The notes beneath the pieces were generated by a model, which had not been told where the DNA came from, did no database searches, and saw only the letters and a program-made list of their open reading frames with translations. A stretch of DNA of 64,000 nucleotides from Oidiodendron maius Zn (taxonomy: Eukaryota > Ascomycota > Leotiomycetes > Myxotrichaceae), in NCBI GenBank assembly GCA_000827325.1, contig KN832870.1, forward strand, positions 3,534,001 to 3,598,000, read 5' to 3'. Shown here one piece after another: positions 11,560 through 24,420 of this stretch; position 1 is the first letter of the stretch; each line of letters begins with the position of its first letter. The translations under genes and the position numbers were made by a program.

Positions 11560-12702
11560 ATGTCAGCCTCCAAGTCCATAATTCTCACTGGGGCGAGCAG
11601 GGGCCTGGGCCTTGCTATTGCGAAGTACCTTCTGCGCGAGTCTCACAAACTTGTCCTCGTTGCCAGGAGTGCAGGGCCTTTGGAAAAATTGAAAGAGGAA
11701 TACCCCAGCCAAGTGGAATTCGTAGCAGGAGATCTAGGTGACTTTTCGGTATGTATATTTCATAGATCAATTTTCATAGTTCTCGTGGGTAACATCTGGC
11801 CTGAACGTAAGCCTCAGAGTTGATGCCTACGTCAATCTTTTATCCATGAGGCGTTACTTCATTCAAGCCACAGTGGTCCATATAGGGAAAACCTATAATT
11901 CCCCCTATTGCTGCTTATGGAGTGCTTCTATATTATTGACTTCCCATGGCTCTTGCCCCTCATTTAAAAGAATTTGATGGCTGAGCGAATTCCATTTCAA
12001 TACGATAAATAGCGCTTATGAATTCTGTTGTAGGTCGGTCCTAAAGTCATTGAGACTGCCCTGAAATCATTCTCCCGGATAGACAGCCTAATAATCAACC
12101 ACGGAGTCCTCTCACCTGTGAAGAGAGTAGTTGATTTCACACCCGAAGAATGGCGCGCTGTCTTTGATGTCAACTTCATCAGCGCTATAGCTCTAGTGGG
12201 TATCTCCCGATGTCTAATCTTTTTCCTTCTCACATGGACCAGATCAAACCCGCGCTTCCTGCCCTTCGTAAAACGCACGGCCGCATCATCTTTACCTCCT
12301 CTGGTGCCTCAGTCGGCGCCTACTCAGGGTGGGGCGCATATGGGTCCTCCAAAGCAGCTTTAAATCATCTGGGTCTGACGCTCTCGGTCGAAGAACCAGA
12401 TATTACAAGCGTGGCTATCAGGCCTGGCGTCGTAGACACTGACATGCAGAAAGAAGTTCGAGGGCGTGCCGACGTCATGGATGCGAGGGACGTTCAGAAG
12501 TTCAGGACTTTGCATGAGAGTGGTAAGACCTTGAGACCTGAGCAGCCCGGGAATGTGATTGCCCGATTGGCTGTAAGTGCAGAGAAAGAATTAAGTGGGA
12601 AGTTTTACAGGTCAGTCACCTTTGGAGATTACCTCCCTGTCGGCGAACTAACACGTTTCTAGCTGGGAGGATAAAGCACTTTTGAGATACCAAGATTCAT
12701 AG
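11560..12702 (+). CDS. Short-chain dehydrogenase/reductase (classical SDR, Irc24-like)
   Basis: Four exons, 11560-11748, 12034-12195, 12243-12610 and 12663-12702, give 252 residues with consistent phases. The last intron (GTCAGT...CTAACACGTTTCTAG) is clear; ignoring it would give a false C-terminus ending at 12662. Cofactor motif TGASRGLG lies near residues 10-17, INHG stands in for the usual NNAG, the catalytic Ser is in FTSSGAS, and YGSSK supplies Tyr and Lys. RPGVVDTDM follows, as in NADP(H)-dependent members of the sepiapterin-reductase/Irc24 group. The first intron is unusually long at 285 nt, so a small exon inside it cannot be excluded, but the joined protein already has the normal family length. 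The substrate is unknown. No targeting signal. Confidence 0.85.
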
Positions 12703-13051
12703 AAACTCATATTGAGGCTAGACGTACTGTACATATCCCATATCATTGGTAGCTTGAAAATCATAGTCTACTGAATGACATGGTGTGTTGATCTATCATT
12801 AAGCAATTGATCATGACTTGCTTCGAATGGTCCTCTTCTAGTCGCCGAACTCCCACACTCCCTACCTCCTTCCAGGTTACACTCCCCCATTCCCATCATC
12901 CAGTCGCATTTCAGTAGCTTATCTTAGCTATTCTGGGATAAATGGTTCATCCATCAAGCCGTAATCATTCCCAAATATCCAGGTCTGCCAATTGAGATAA
13001 TTTTATCTCCCCGAGTGTAGGGGTACAAAGGTCTCCATGGCCATGACTTCC
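12703..13051. other. Convergent 3' spacer
   Basis: About 350 bp between the stop codons of the plus-strand SDR and the minus-strand PEX16 gene. It should contain both 3' UTRs. No gene, repeat or inverted repeat of note. Confidence 0.5.
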
Positions 13052-14152
13052 TTAATTCGAGCTGGTACTGAAATAGTATCCATCCCATAAGTAGAGGTAG
13101 TCCTCGAGGATCCCTGCAATCAATGAAGGGAGTCTTTGAGATGTCGAGTGAAGTAAGCCCTTTGTCACATTCTCGTAGAAAGCTCCACGCATGGCCCACA
13201 TCCCCATCTTATACCCTCGAGATGCCCATTCACTCTTCTCGAGTGTAGTGGTCCTCAATCCGTCGTTCCTTAGCTGCCTAGCCGCATATTCGATACTGAG
13301 GCCCAACAGCCAGGGTTGCCAGTTCTTCTTATCTCTGTTTCTCGCCATGGCAATCGAATAGATAAGCGGTTGGAGGATATGGAGCAACTCCGCTAGTTGG
13401 GCTGAGCCACTGACCGTGTTGAGCAGGGTGCTGGGCGCCTTGATGTCATCGGCGGTTAAGACTCTCGAGAGTAAATAACTGGAGATGTCACCTGGACTTG
13501 GGAGCGCTGGGAGTGTTAAGCCGGTACGCTTCATCTTATATTCTTTAATATCTTTTGGCGCCTCACTTAATCCTTCGTCTGAATATTCGTCATCAGGGGT
13601 TTCGTCGCGGGATTCTTCAGAGATTGCCTCTCGCTCAGGGAGCGGAGGAGTGACGAGTGGTCTTAAGTTCGTTATCTTGAGTAGGCACAGCCGACACACA
13701 GCTTTGATGGCCTCGAGGATAACCACCACCCTCCAGCGTATGTGCTCCCCTCTCCTCTTGGCGGCCATCTCCCATAGCAGCTCCGTGTATTGTATCATGG
13801 ACAGCAAGGTTGCTATCCGTCTATAGAACGTTGACCGCTGTATCCAGAACTTTGTATATCGGTTGTGGGGCGTTTGTTGGCGTGGCATCCCAGGTAATTT
13901 CGAGATCGCGCGGGTGAGTAGAGTATCATGGTACATGGATAGTAATTGAATAGAGGAGTGTAAACTCTCTGAGGCAAGCTCGGCGTCGCGGAATCGTCCC
14001 GGTATGATATACGTTAACGACCGTAGAGCTGACTCTATCTGCGTGACAGAACTTTGATTCTTAGTGACGAAGTCGCTATACATGTTGAGCCACTTTGGTG
14101 GCAGTTCCAGAGGGTTGGTGACCCGCCAGCGGGCGGCTTGGGGAGTATCCAT
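13052..14152 (-). CDS. PEX16: Peroxisomal membrane biogenesis protein Pex16
   Basis: Intronless minus-strand gene encoding 366 residues, the usual length for filamentous-fungal Pex16. Recognisable family segments are the N-terminal LPPKWLNMYSDFVTKNQSS, the internal RRGEHIRWRVVVILEAIKA, and the C-terminal block from LLHILQPLIYSIAMAR through WLLGLSIEYAARQLR to ILEDYLYLWDGYYFSTS. An acidic linker rich in E, S and D lies near residues 175-210. Pex16 is an integral membrane protein that helps bring peroxisomal membrane proteins and Pex3 to ER or peroxisome membranes. The start is 222 bp from the start of the divergent F-box gene, so the two probably share a promoter region. Confidence is high because similarity extends along the whole length. 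Confidence 0.93.
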   Translation of the reverse strand: MDTPQAARWRVTNPLELPPKWLNMYSDFVTKNQSSVTQIESALRSLTYIIPGRFRDAELASESLHSSIQLLSMYHDTLLTRAISKLPGMPRQQTPHNRYTKFWIQRSTFYRRIATLLSMIQYTELLWEMAAKRRGEHIRWRVVVILEAIKAVCRLCLLKITNLRPLVTPPLPEREAISEESRDETPDDEYSDEGLSEAPKDIKEYKMKRTGLTLPALPSPGDISSYLLSRVLTADDIKAPSTLLNTVSGSAQLAELLHILQPLIYSIAMARNRDKKNWQPWLLGLSIEYAARQLRNDGLRTTTLEKSEWASRGYKMGMWAMRGAFYENVTKGLLHSTSQRLPSLIAGILEDYLYLWDGYYFSTSSN

Positions 14153-14374
14153 GGCGGCAATAGACGTAACAACGAAGAAAGTCCAAACGAGCGGATGAGT
14201 TGTATTTCAATTCTCAGGAGAGGTTGGGATGCGATGAAGCCGAGGCTATCAAAACGGTCACGTGCAACGGTACTCGCCCTACAAGTGGGCCGGGGAACTC
14301 GACACACCGATAAGGCTGATAAAGACTCCACGATCAGAACGACATTAACTTCCGGCGTCGACAAACTCCACGCA

Positions 14375-15967
14375 ATGCCAGCCAAACGGCGCCGCTCGAG
14401 CACTAGCGAGCATCCATCTATCCAAATATTAAAGCGGACTCGAACTAGACATCCTGATGACTATATAGATGGCCTATCGGACGAACTTCTCATCCACATC
14501 CTCCAGCTTCTACCGCTCGAGACACTCGTGCAGTGCCAGCGGCTCTCGCGACGCTTCTATACTCTTGCGTGCGACTCTCAGATATGGAAGAATCTATATT
14601 ACACTCGTTTCGTGCTACCGCGCGCTCTACGGATCCCGGGAATCAGGAATGCGCCACGAGACGATGCTCTGAACTTCTCGTCGAGGAGAAGCTTGTGGCT
14701 GGGCGAGAACGCTTTGGTGAACCCTGTGGATGGGAAGAAGACGAACTGGAAGGGACAGTATAAGTTGCGGCATAACTGGTCGATTGGGGCATGCGAGATT
14801 CAGGAGATCCATGTCGCCGGCCGGCCGACAGTGCCTTCGATGCAGGTCAAACTAGCAGAGAAGGTTGTGGTCACAGCAGATGAGGAGGAGGGCTTAAGGG
14901 CGTGGGATTTGAAAGACAAGAAACTCATTGCTAAGTATGCGCTGCAAGAATGTTTGGTACCTACTTGTCTAGCCGTTGATGAACGGCACTCGGGGAGCGG
15001 GTTAGGTATTGCCCTAGGGTACATGGATGGCGGATGGGGTGTTTGGCGACTCGACACCAAGCAGAAGAAGTTTGTTCTCGCGTACGAGCATCCGAAATCG
15101 AGCAACGGGAGGTTGGGCGCGGTTGCATACGCATATCCATATATCCTCACCATCACTGACTCGCAGCGCCTCTCCCTATATACCTTCAGTAACGAGCAAG
15201 ACCCGGCATTATCATATGCAGATCCACTACCCACCCCTCGCCACTTAGCCTCCTTGCGATCTCATACCTCTTGGCCACCTCTCTCCCTCTCTCTCAGGCC
15301 ATCCTCGTCCTATCTCATCGCTAGCATCACCTACACACTCCCAGTCTACCCGCAAGGCTATTCCGTTGGTATACAGGAACTTCATCTCTCGCCCTTGACA
15401 GGCACCATTACGTCGTCCCGTCTGGCCACCGCCCTTCCACAAGGATTCACCTCTCTCTCATCCCCGACGTCTCGCTCTCCTGGTGGCCCTACCTCTTCAT
15501 CCATAGAATACCATTCCGCACCGCCAACGTCGCTCAGCTACGCTCATCCCTATATCTTGACCACCCACTCTGATAACACATTATCTCTACACCTGTGCAC
15601 GTCCACAGCCTCTTCATTATCTCTCTCCCCAGCTACACGTTTATGGGGCCATACAGCATCTGTCGTTGCGGCGCAGATCACTCCTCGCGGCAAGGCCGTC
15701 AGCGTTGCGAGTGGAGCGCACGCTGCTAATAGCGGCACACACCCTGACAACGCCCATGAACAGCCTAAGAGCGCTCGCCGCGAATCATACGGCGGAGAAT
15801 TACGCATATGGGATTTGGAAGGCTCACAAACACGCCGCCAACGGGAGAGAAGCGTCCAGGTGGGCAGTCCCGGGAGCGGCAAGCGATGGGTGGGTTTTGA
15901 TGAGGAGGTCGTGGTGGTATTGGAAGAAGAGGGTGGGTTGGTCTTGACTGTGCATGATTTTACGTAG
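14375..15967 (+). CDS. F-box protein with probable beta-propeller
   Basis: Single-exon gene of 530 residues from the ATG at 14375. The same frame is open upstream to 14054, but that part lies antisense to the start of PEX16 and is not expected to be coding. A basic N-terminus (MPAKRRRSS) is followed by an F-box at about residues 33-80, with the motif LSDELLIHILQLLPLETLV and then RLSRRFYTLACDSQIWKNLY. The rest has WD-like repeats, for instance VVTADEEEGLRAWDLKDKK near the middle and GELRIWDLEGSQ near the C-terminus. This architecture suits a substrate receptor of an SCF ubiquitin ligase, with the F-box contacting Skp1. The target cannot be inferred. A long S/T/P-rich insertion falls between propeller strands. 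Confidence 0.82.
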   Translation: MPAKRRRSSTSEHPSIQILKRTRTRHPDDYIDGLSDELLIHILQLLPLETLVQCQRLSRRFYTLACDSQIWKNLYYTRFVLPRALRIPGIRNAPRDDALNFSSRRSLWLGENALVNPVDGKKTNWKGQYKLRHNWSIGACEIQEIHVAGRPTVPSMQVKLAEKVVVTADEEEGLRAWDLKDKKLIAKYALQECLVPTCLAVDERHSGSGLGIALGYMDGGWGVWRLDTKQKKFVLAYEHPKSSNGRLGAVAYAYPYILTITDSQRLSLYTFSNEQDPALSYADPLPTPRHLASLRSHTSWPPLSLSLRPSSSYLIASITYTLPVYPQGYSVGIQELHLSPLTGTITSSRLATALPQGFTSLSSPTSRSPGGPTSSSIEYHSAPPTSLSYAHPYILTTHSDNTLSLHLCTSTASSLSLSPATRLWGHTASVVAAQITPRGKAVSVASGAHAANSGTHPDNAHEQPKSARRESYGGELRIWDLEGSQTRRQRERSVQVGSPGSGKRWVGFDEEVVVVLEEEGGLVLTVHDFT

Positions 15968-17945
15968 ATGTACATATGACTTTAAAAGGCTATGAAGATC
16001 AAGTATAGAGATGGCTGAAAAGCTCAACCTTATTAGTACAAGCTTACCTAGACTAGAGAGAAGGTATATACAATCTACCTATCTCCTTTGGCTGTGGGGA
16101 TAAGACATCTGGAAATCCTGTAAGGATTAGCTCTTTATGAGATTATGAATTCCTAAATGAAGGTCTCATAGTTTGAGTCTTCGGAACCAATGATGCAATG
16201 AAGTGAGGGGTCTGTAAGACAATGACATGGTAATGAATGGAAAAGTTGTGCATTCTTTACCTGCCATCTAATGAAGATCCCAACCAACACGCAAATTGCA
16301 TCCTATTTCCTTTACCCCTCTATTAACGTTTCACGGGAGAAATAGAGGCAAGCACCTGAGTGAGCTTCTTGGGCAGAGGTGTCGCTGTGGGTAAGGGCTG
16401 TATTCGAAAATGGCGTGACGAGGGCGTGTGGGGAGTTGGGCATTGTGATAAATCTGCATGGACGTTTCTGTTTGGTCCCCTCTTTTCTGTCTCGCTTTCA
16501 ATTTCTCTACCTCATCTCCTCTCCTCCTCTCAGCATTGCCCCTTTCCATTCACATCTCCCTCACCCTCACCCATGTGCAAAATATAGTCAAGCCCTTTCC
16601 CCAAGTGGCGGCGGTGTCCTCACTGCAACCCACACTTCATCCTCCATCCTCCCCGCCCACCGTTCTTCCCGCTTCCAGCCGGACAACTTACGTACAGACA
16701 TCTCCCTCCTATATGCACTCATATGGCTGCGTTGTCTGCGCCAGACCTTTATAATCACCATCCCCGGACCGCACACTCTCGAGAGGATCCAAGAGTAACC
16801 AATCAAATGTGCGGCTCAAGGAGCGGGAGATTACGGGGACGGAAACTTTATTGAAGGGGTTCGAGGTCAAGGGCAAGTGATACCCCAAGTAAGGATAAAA
16901 GTTATGTGAGTATTTATTTCATGTGAAGATTGGGCGTTGAGGAATGGGTAGTGGTCGGGATCCAGAGGGGAACTCGGATCTATTCGGAATTTTCGATGCA
17001 GTGCAACTGTGTAACATGAGCAAAAATTCCCGGGTCAAACCAACCCAGCACCACTGGAGGCCAGAAGACTTAAAAAATTCCCGCTAAGTTCGAAATTGAA
17101 AGCCTAGTTTAGGTGCTTTATTTAATGACTTTATTCGCCTTCGACTGTGTGATTATCGCCATATATTTTGTCACCTTACCGTTTTGTTGGCAATCATTAC
17201 CCTTCAAGAGGGCAGTAATACCTGAATATTTGGGAACTCGCTCTCAACCAAGTAAACTGCAATGCGCCATAAGTCTGAGCTCGGATGTTTGTCTCTTTGA
17301 CGAGAGATTCTTACGTATCGTCGAATATAAAACAAGTTCATATAGGGGTTCTCGCTTATAAGCGAGGTCCCCTAGGCGTGTTTTCAGGGTAGGCTGAGTA
17401 AAGCATTTTCTCACCCTTTGTTCTTCAAGGGACTTAGATAGATAGCTATATGTGTTATTGTACCTTTGCCTTCCAAGATACTATACATGGCACCCACCAT
17501 ACGTCCTTATGGGCGCCTATTATTTCCCTTTTTTAAATCTTTTTTTCCTACTTGCTCATCCTCGTCTTGCATCACTCCACTCCCATTTCCCTTCCCTCTC
17601 CGCACACAAAATGCAAGACGCCAAATTCCAAGCCAATCCAAGCAGATGCAAGTACAATATGCAGTGTTAATGAAGGCTAATTCCCTCTGCAAACCAAACA
17701 CCGGCCTGCCAGATCACTTCACACTTCAGAGAGCGCCTCCCAATGCAACGGCCCACTAACTGCACGAACGTAACAAAATCGAGATGCGGATCGCTGAAAA
17801 ATCACTTTTATGTTTCCCTCCCATGCGTGTGGTGTGTGCTGCAGTGTCCCGTGATATGTACATGTCCCCGGGAATCCCCTTCTCTAAGTCTCATATTCTG
17901 TTCGGATTTTCTTCTCCCTCTTCGTATTGTACGGCCCTTTTATGG
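15968..17945. other. Long convergent intergenic region
   Basis: Nearly 2 kb between the stop codons of the F-box gene (+) and the areA-N-like gene (-). Two pyrimidine-rich tracts on the plus strand (about 16480-16580 and 17520-17610) resemble promoter or leader sequence, but the frames after them are short; the one after the second tract (ATG at 17611) stops after 19 codons. Open frames up to about 140 codons at 16379-16798 have no family signature. This could hold a non-coding transcript or only 3' UTRs. Confidence 0.45.
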
Positions 17946-19629
17946 TCAGCTCCTCCCCTCACTTTTCTTATCCCCATTCCTCGCGCGGTCCTTCTCCAGC
18001 ACAAGCTCAAGCTGACTCTTGCTCTTAGTAAATGCACCCTTGTCATCATTCTCATTGGTTGGAGACGTCGGCTTCCTCGTTGACGATCGGGCAGACTTGC
18101 TTTCATCCGATGCTCGCCGTTTGCCTTTATCTCGTATACGGGAAGAGGACTTGGGAAAAGAAGGCTCGACGCCTTTGCTTGCGGCGAGCTGGCCACTAGC
18201 GTCAGTAAGTGTGGGTGCAAGGCTGGGTGTGCTTTTGGTATCGTTAGATAAATAGCGTATTGGTCCTACGTCTCGAAGTTCTCTGTTTTCGGTCGACTTG
18301 TTTGTCCTCTGGAACATATCACTTTGAGACCGTTTCGGGGGATCCCTTATCGCCAATAGGGAGTCCCTCGCAGTTGTCTCAAGAGGCCGTGTCCTTCGTG
18401 GTTCAAGGCCATTAGTTTCCTTGGCGGTAAGATCCCCTTCGGAGGTCCGTCTCCCATCCGTGCTCAGCACAACACCTGAATCTTCCATGGAAGCATTTCT
18501 GGGCCCCATTGGAGATGCTGATTCCGTTTGAGGCGGTGAAAGGCGCTTCGAATCAGTACTTTTCGTACTGTGTTTAGGCCCTGACGACGAGGATAACCGT
18601 TTTACAGGTGAGAATTTCTCCCGGAATCTCGACTGCTGAGACCGGGATTTTCGTACATCATCGTCTGCCTCTATGTATGCTGGGGATGGAGTCTCTAATG
18701 ATGAGTCGACCCCAGATGATCCTGTCTCCACAGATCTTGAAGGACTCTCTGTCGACGATGGAGAGCTCTTGCGTCGAAATACTACAGGCCGCTTAGCTGA
18801 GGGAGCTGGGACAGCCGCTCTTGATTTTCTACCCCCATTTCCGGAAGACAACTTCTTCTCGGGTTTGGTGGTAGGTCGGTCCGGAGAAGGTGGCTGCACG
18901 ACCACATGCGAATTCTCGCATATCCCGCTGTCTTGATCATTCTCGGACTCGTGTGGAGAGATGAAGCGGGCTGTGGGGCGCGGTCCTGTCGTTGACGGAC
19001 CCCTCGACTTCTTGAGGATGGGATGTGGGGTGGAGGCACTCTTGGAGACACTTGAAGAGGTCGTGCTGGGCCGGCTCTGGCTATTACTGTGGCTATTGAT
19101 CTGGCTCTGGCCCTGGTGGTTGAGGGCGGTAGTGCTCGAGGCGCCTGATCCGCGAGGGCGGGCTCTCTCCTAAGAATTCCAGCTCAGCATGGCGGCGTCT
19201 TCGCTGGACGAGCACTTACCCAAGATGGAGAAGTTCCCTCGTCACGGTTAGGCGGTCCTCGTAGAGGCACGAAGCTTTCGCCGTTGGAGATAGTTGCGAA
19301 CAGGCTTGCGACCGTGGCCCCGTTTAGCTCACGCTTCTGGCTGCCCCATATGCGCCACCAGTAGTTCTCCAGGCGTTCGGCAGTGGGATCGAGGAGGCGT
19401 CGCTTGGTGGTGGTGTAGACTGGAGCACGGGTCAGTCATGTGGCTCATGTAATTTTTTCCCCTCTCCAGAGAGCGAGCGAGCGAGCGGAAGCAGAGAGGG
19501 ATGTCAGCAGGTACCTTTCCAGAACTTGGCAATATCGGCCAGGTCCAAGGGCTCGGTGTTGATGCGCTCGATGCTCCCTTCGATCTCGGGGGAGTTGACG
19601 ACAATGCCTTTTGGGAGGATCCACGACAT
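17946..19629 (-). CDS. AreA N-terminal-like (PF08550/DUF1752-type) regulatory protein
   Basis: Three exons, 19629-19515, 19419-19220 and 19169-17946, join in consistent phase to give 512 residues. Introns are 95 nt (GTACCT...CCAG) and 50 nt (GTAAGT...TTAG). The N-terminus carries the conserved fungal block with DLADIAKFWKVYTTTKRRL followed by RLENYWWRIWGS and VASLFATISNGESFVPLRG. This is the region shared with the N-terminus of the nitrogen regulator AreA. A second conserved block reads HPILKKSRGPSTTGPRPTAR and FISPHES. The remaining 300 residues are rich in S, K, R, P and T, with no GATA zinc finger, so this is not AreA itself. Proteins of this kind are thought to be regulatory, probably nuclear; the role is an inference. 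The C-terminal segment with KSKSQLELVLEKDRAR may be a short coiled coil. Confidence 0.85.
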
Positions 19630-21979
19630 GGTGGGCGTACCGGTAAGCCTGAAACCCCGCCGGCTGCAGCAGCTCTTCTCGGGTAGGCAAGCCTACCTCG
19701 AAGAAGCTGCGGCAGGTAACGCGACTCGGAGACTGCGCATGCAGGGAGAAGAGGAAAGCCAATCTCTTTGAACAGCGGAGGATTTGGGGGTCGCACGGAG
19801 GTGGCGGAAGGGAAGGGGCGTCGAGGAGTGGGAGGGAGGGAGGAGAGAAGGGGGGAGGAAGAAGATTGTGGTTTCGTAGGGCCGAGAGAGCGCGAGTAGT
19901 GAGGAGTTGGGGTTGGGCGGCGGCGGTGCTGAGCTATCGGGGCTCTAGTAATTCCCGGGTTGATCACACGCCGATGGTCTGGAGTCTGGACAAGACAGTG
20001 AGGAGACGGTTTCTATCCGATCCAGTCGGGAGAGTGCAAACGAGGCAGGGAAGCGGTTGAGGGGAGGAAGAGAGGGCGACCTGGTCGGGAGTTAGACACC
20101 ACAGTAAACAAGAAAAAAAACAAAGCACAAAAGAGTCACTGGCTGGTTGACTGACTGAGGGTACAGGAGTAGGTCAGGAGGCCGCCTCCCAGTCCCAGCA
20201 GGTCGAGAAGGAAAAAAAAGTACGGCGCCTGGTCGTCTGTTAGGTACGTGCGCCTGCAGCTAAGCACTGCGTCAGAGATCCAGGGAAGAAGGCTGAGGGC
20301 TGGCTGACGGCGCGGAATGGTGATAGTGTAATATATTCTCTGACTCTAGGATGCCTAGGGTATGGGTCCTAGGGTTGGATATAGTGCGCTGTGAGGTACC
20401 TAGAGCGTGGAGCGTGGAACTGCCCGCGAGAGTGGAGAGCTTGGAGCGAAGATTTGGGGGGAGTAAGAATAGGAGTAAAGAATAAGGATAGCATACAACA
20501 GTACGAAGAGAGTTGAGTTCGGCAATAGTATGGTATACGAGAGCCGCGGAGAGGACCGAATCGTACTGCAATATCCGGTGGGAAGGAGGACCGTAGTGTC
20601 TAAGCCCTGATATAGTCTCGGAATCGTGCGCTCTGGCGCCTCTCGTCAACGGCTGCCCTAACACTTTGACCAGACACCGCACGCGCCGGATAGGACGATT
20701 TGGAAGACAGAGACCGCTCTGGCTGGCCAGGAAGGGAATGTCAGTACGTGGTGCGCGGTGCGGAAGTCCCTTGCGCCAAGGTCCAGGCAACGTCTCTCTA
20801 ATGCTTTATTTATACTTACATATATCTGTAGCGTGAGGTGAATGGTTGGTAAGGGGCACGCGGACGATGAGAAATGGGGATTTAATGGCCCACGAGCAAT
20901 GGGAAGGATAGATTGGGGACGGTGAGATGAGCAACGATGGACGAGGCTGTCGTAATCCTACTGGTAAACCAGAGCCACTCGTCCACTCGCCCAGTCGCCC
21001 ACTCGTCCACTCGCCATCTGGATCTCTACATCCTTCACTCATCATCAGATGAGCAATGTCGATGGAAGAACCCTCCTCGCGCCCTCTGTCGCTCTGGTCT
21101 TTCTTGTTTCCTCCTTCCTCCCTCGTCCGTGGCTCCGTCGCCATCGGGGGGCATCTGATCTGATAGGAACCGGCTCAACGATCTCCCAGCCTTCTAGAAC
21201 GTTGCGCCTTGTGCCCGCCGGCCAAGCACACATGCACATTACAGTTATGGATGCACCGGATCGCTGTGCCATGATATGTATGTAGGGTTCGGGAATGCTG
21301 GGTCGGGCTGGCATGGGGGGCATGTGCTGGGAAGGGGTAGAGAGATAGAAGCATCAGGGGCGATAGGCGTGCAGTTCCTCCCAGGGATCTTCGGTGCGCA
21401 TGGTGCTCCAGAAGGTGTGACAGGCCCTGGATCTGGGCGGTATGGAGGGTCCAGGAGGCACCTGAGAGGGGGAGACACGACGGCCTGCTCCTGGCAAGTG
21501 CTGGACCTCGGCGTCCGCCCCCACGGTTTGCCCTCCCCACGCGCGCTGCTCTGCTCTGCTGGGTGCTACACCTACACGCTTCCCCTGCACGGCTTCCTGC
21601 CACTGTTGCATCGTCCTCCCCAAACCCACCATTGCGGGCTCAGGATGGGCACCACGAGCTGCCGCGCTCGCACCAGCAGCCTCGCAGGAGAGGGGAATAA
21701 GCAACGAGACTTGGCGTGGGATGGTCGCTCAGATGGGGGGCAATTGTTTGGGATTGTGCGCTTCACACGGTGTCACGCGTGCTTCTTCGATCTAGGCTTC
21801 TGCTGCGCTCTCTTCCCTGTACAGGTATCTACTTCCCTCACTCCCGACCTAGCTACCGTCCCACGCCTCCTCACGGCGACACCCTCCCAGCCAAGAGAGA
21901 ACGCGGACCCCGCTATCACCAAAATAACTCCTAAGCCTCCCAACGAAGCCACACCTGTCACTGTCTCCGTCGCCGCAGC
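19630..21979. other. Long leader of the areA-N-like gene and undecided open frames
   Basis: About 2.3 kb upstream of the minus-strand areA-N-like gene and downstream of the minus-strand mitochondrial SDR. Bases 19630-20800 are GC-rich and purine-rich on the plus strand, as expected for the complement of a pyrimidine-rich promoter and 5' UTR. From 20800 to 21979 open frames compete: a 235-codon plus-strand frame (21276-21983) and a minus-strand frame (21961-21773) that would encode one membrane helix. Neither has a recognised family, and both overlap other open frames. No gene was called. Confidence 0.45.
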
Positions 21980-23693
<1,714 letters not shown>

Positions 23694-24420
23694 GGCTAGG
23701 TATGCGGGCGGGAAATGGAGAGGAATAGGGGAGATAAAATTAAAGAAGCAATCGTGAGTGTCGGAACTTTGGAGAAGTCCCAGCTGAGGTTGAAACTGGA
23801 CCAGATGGGCAACGCAGAATGACGTTCGTATCGCAGTCAAGGTTGCAGATCCTTTACAGAAATTGAAATTGAAGAGGAAAAGGTGGGGGGTCAGATGACC
23901 GCTGCTAGAGTGCAGACCGCTTGCCAGGCGGTACTGTGGAGGGATTGGGAGTGTTTTCTGGTAATCTCTTTGTGGAATGAGGTTGTTAATAGTGTCTTCC
24001 CTCTCATCTTCCCCTCCAACAGAGTATGTACCTAATGTATCTATTTATATTTAGTACCCACACACCACCTGGGTTTATATTTTCACGTGTGAACCAAACC
24101 TCATTGGTGATAAATGCTTGCTTAACTTAGCGTGGTCAGTGATTCGCTGGTCGCTATTCTGCTTACCTGATTCAGGATTACGAACTGATGGGATCAATCC
24201 TATTGTGGCTGACGGTTTCCTCCAATCCAATCCACGGAGTGTCGGATCCTCAGACGCTTCGTCTCCGCCTCCTGAACTCGTAATACCGCAACGTCGCTCG
24301 TTCTCCCACTTCCTCCTCCAAACCATCACCTCCTCTCCCACCAACGTTGCCATCATCAACATCACCACTTTCCTTTGTCTATCAGCCATCCATTTCTAAC
24401 CTGCGGCTGCCAACGACGCG
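23694..24420. promoter_or_regulatory. Divergent promoter region, mitochondrial SDR and DUF7728-type gene
   Basis: About 730 bp between the two start codons. Each side shows pyrimidine-rich sequence on the coding strand close to the start: plus-strand CT-rich sequence at about 24290-24400 and its mirror near 23700-23760. No further gene; a plus-strand open frame (24118-24399) lies in the presumed leader and has no signature. Confidence 0.5.

Noticed and set aside
12611-12662. C-terminal end SVTFGDYLPVGELTRF of the cytosolic SDR
   Set aside because: This stretch is an intron with a CTAAC branch point and TAG acceptor; splicing it restores the usual family C-terminus.
14054-14374. Upstream extension of the F-box frame
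   Set aside because: It runs antisense to the conserved start of PEX16; the ATG at 14375 gives a sensible basic N-terminus before the F-box.
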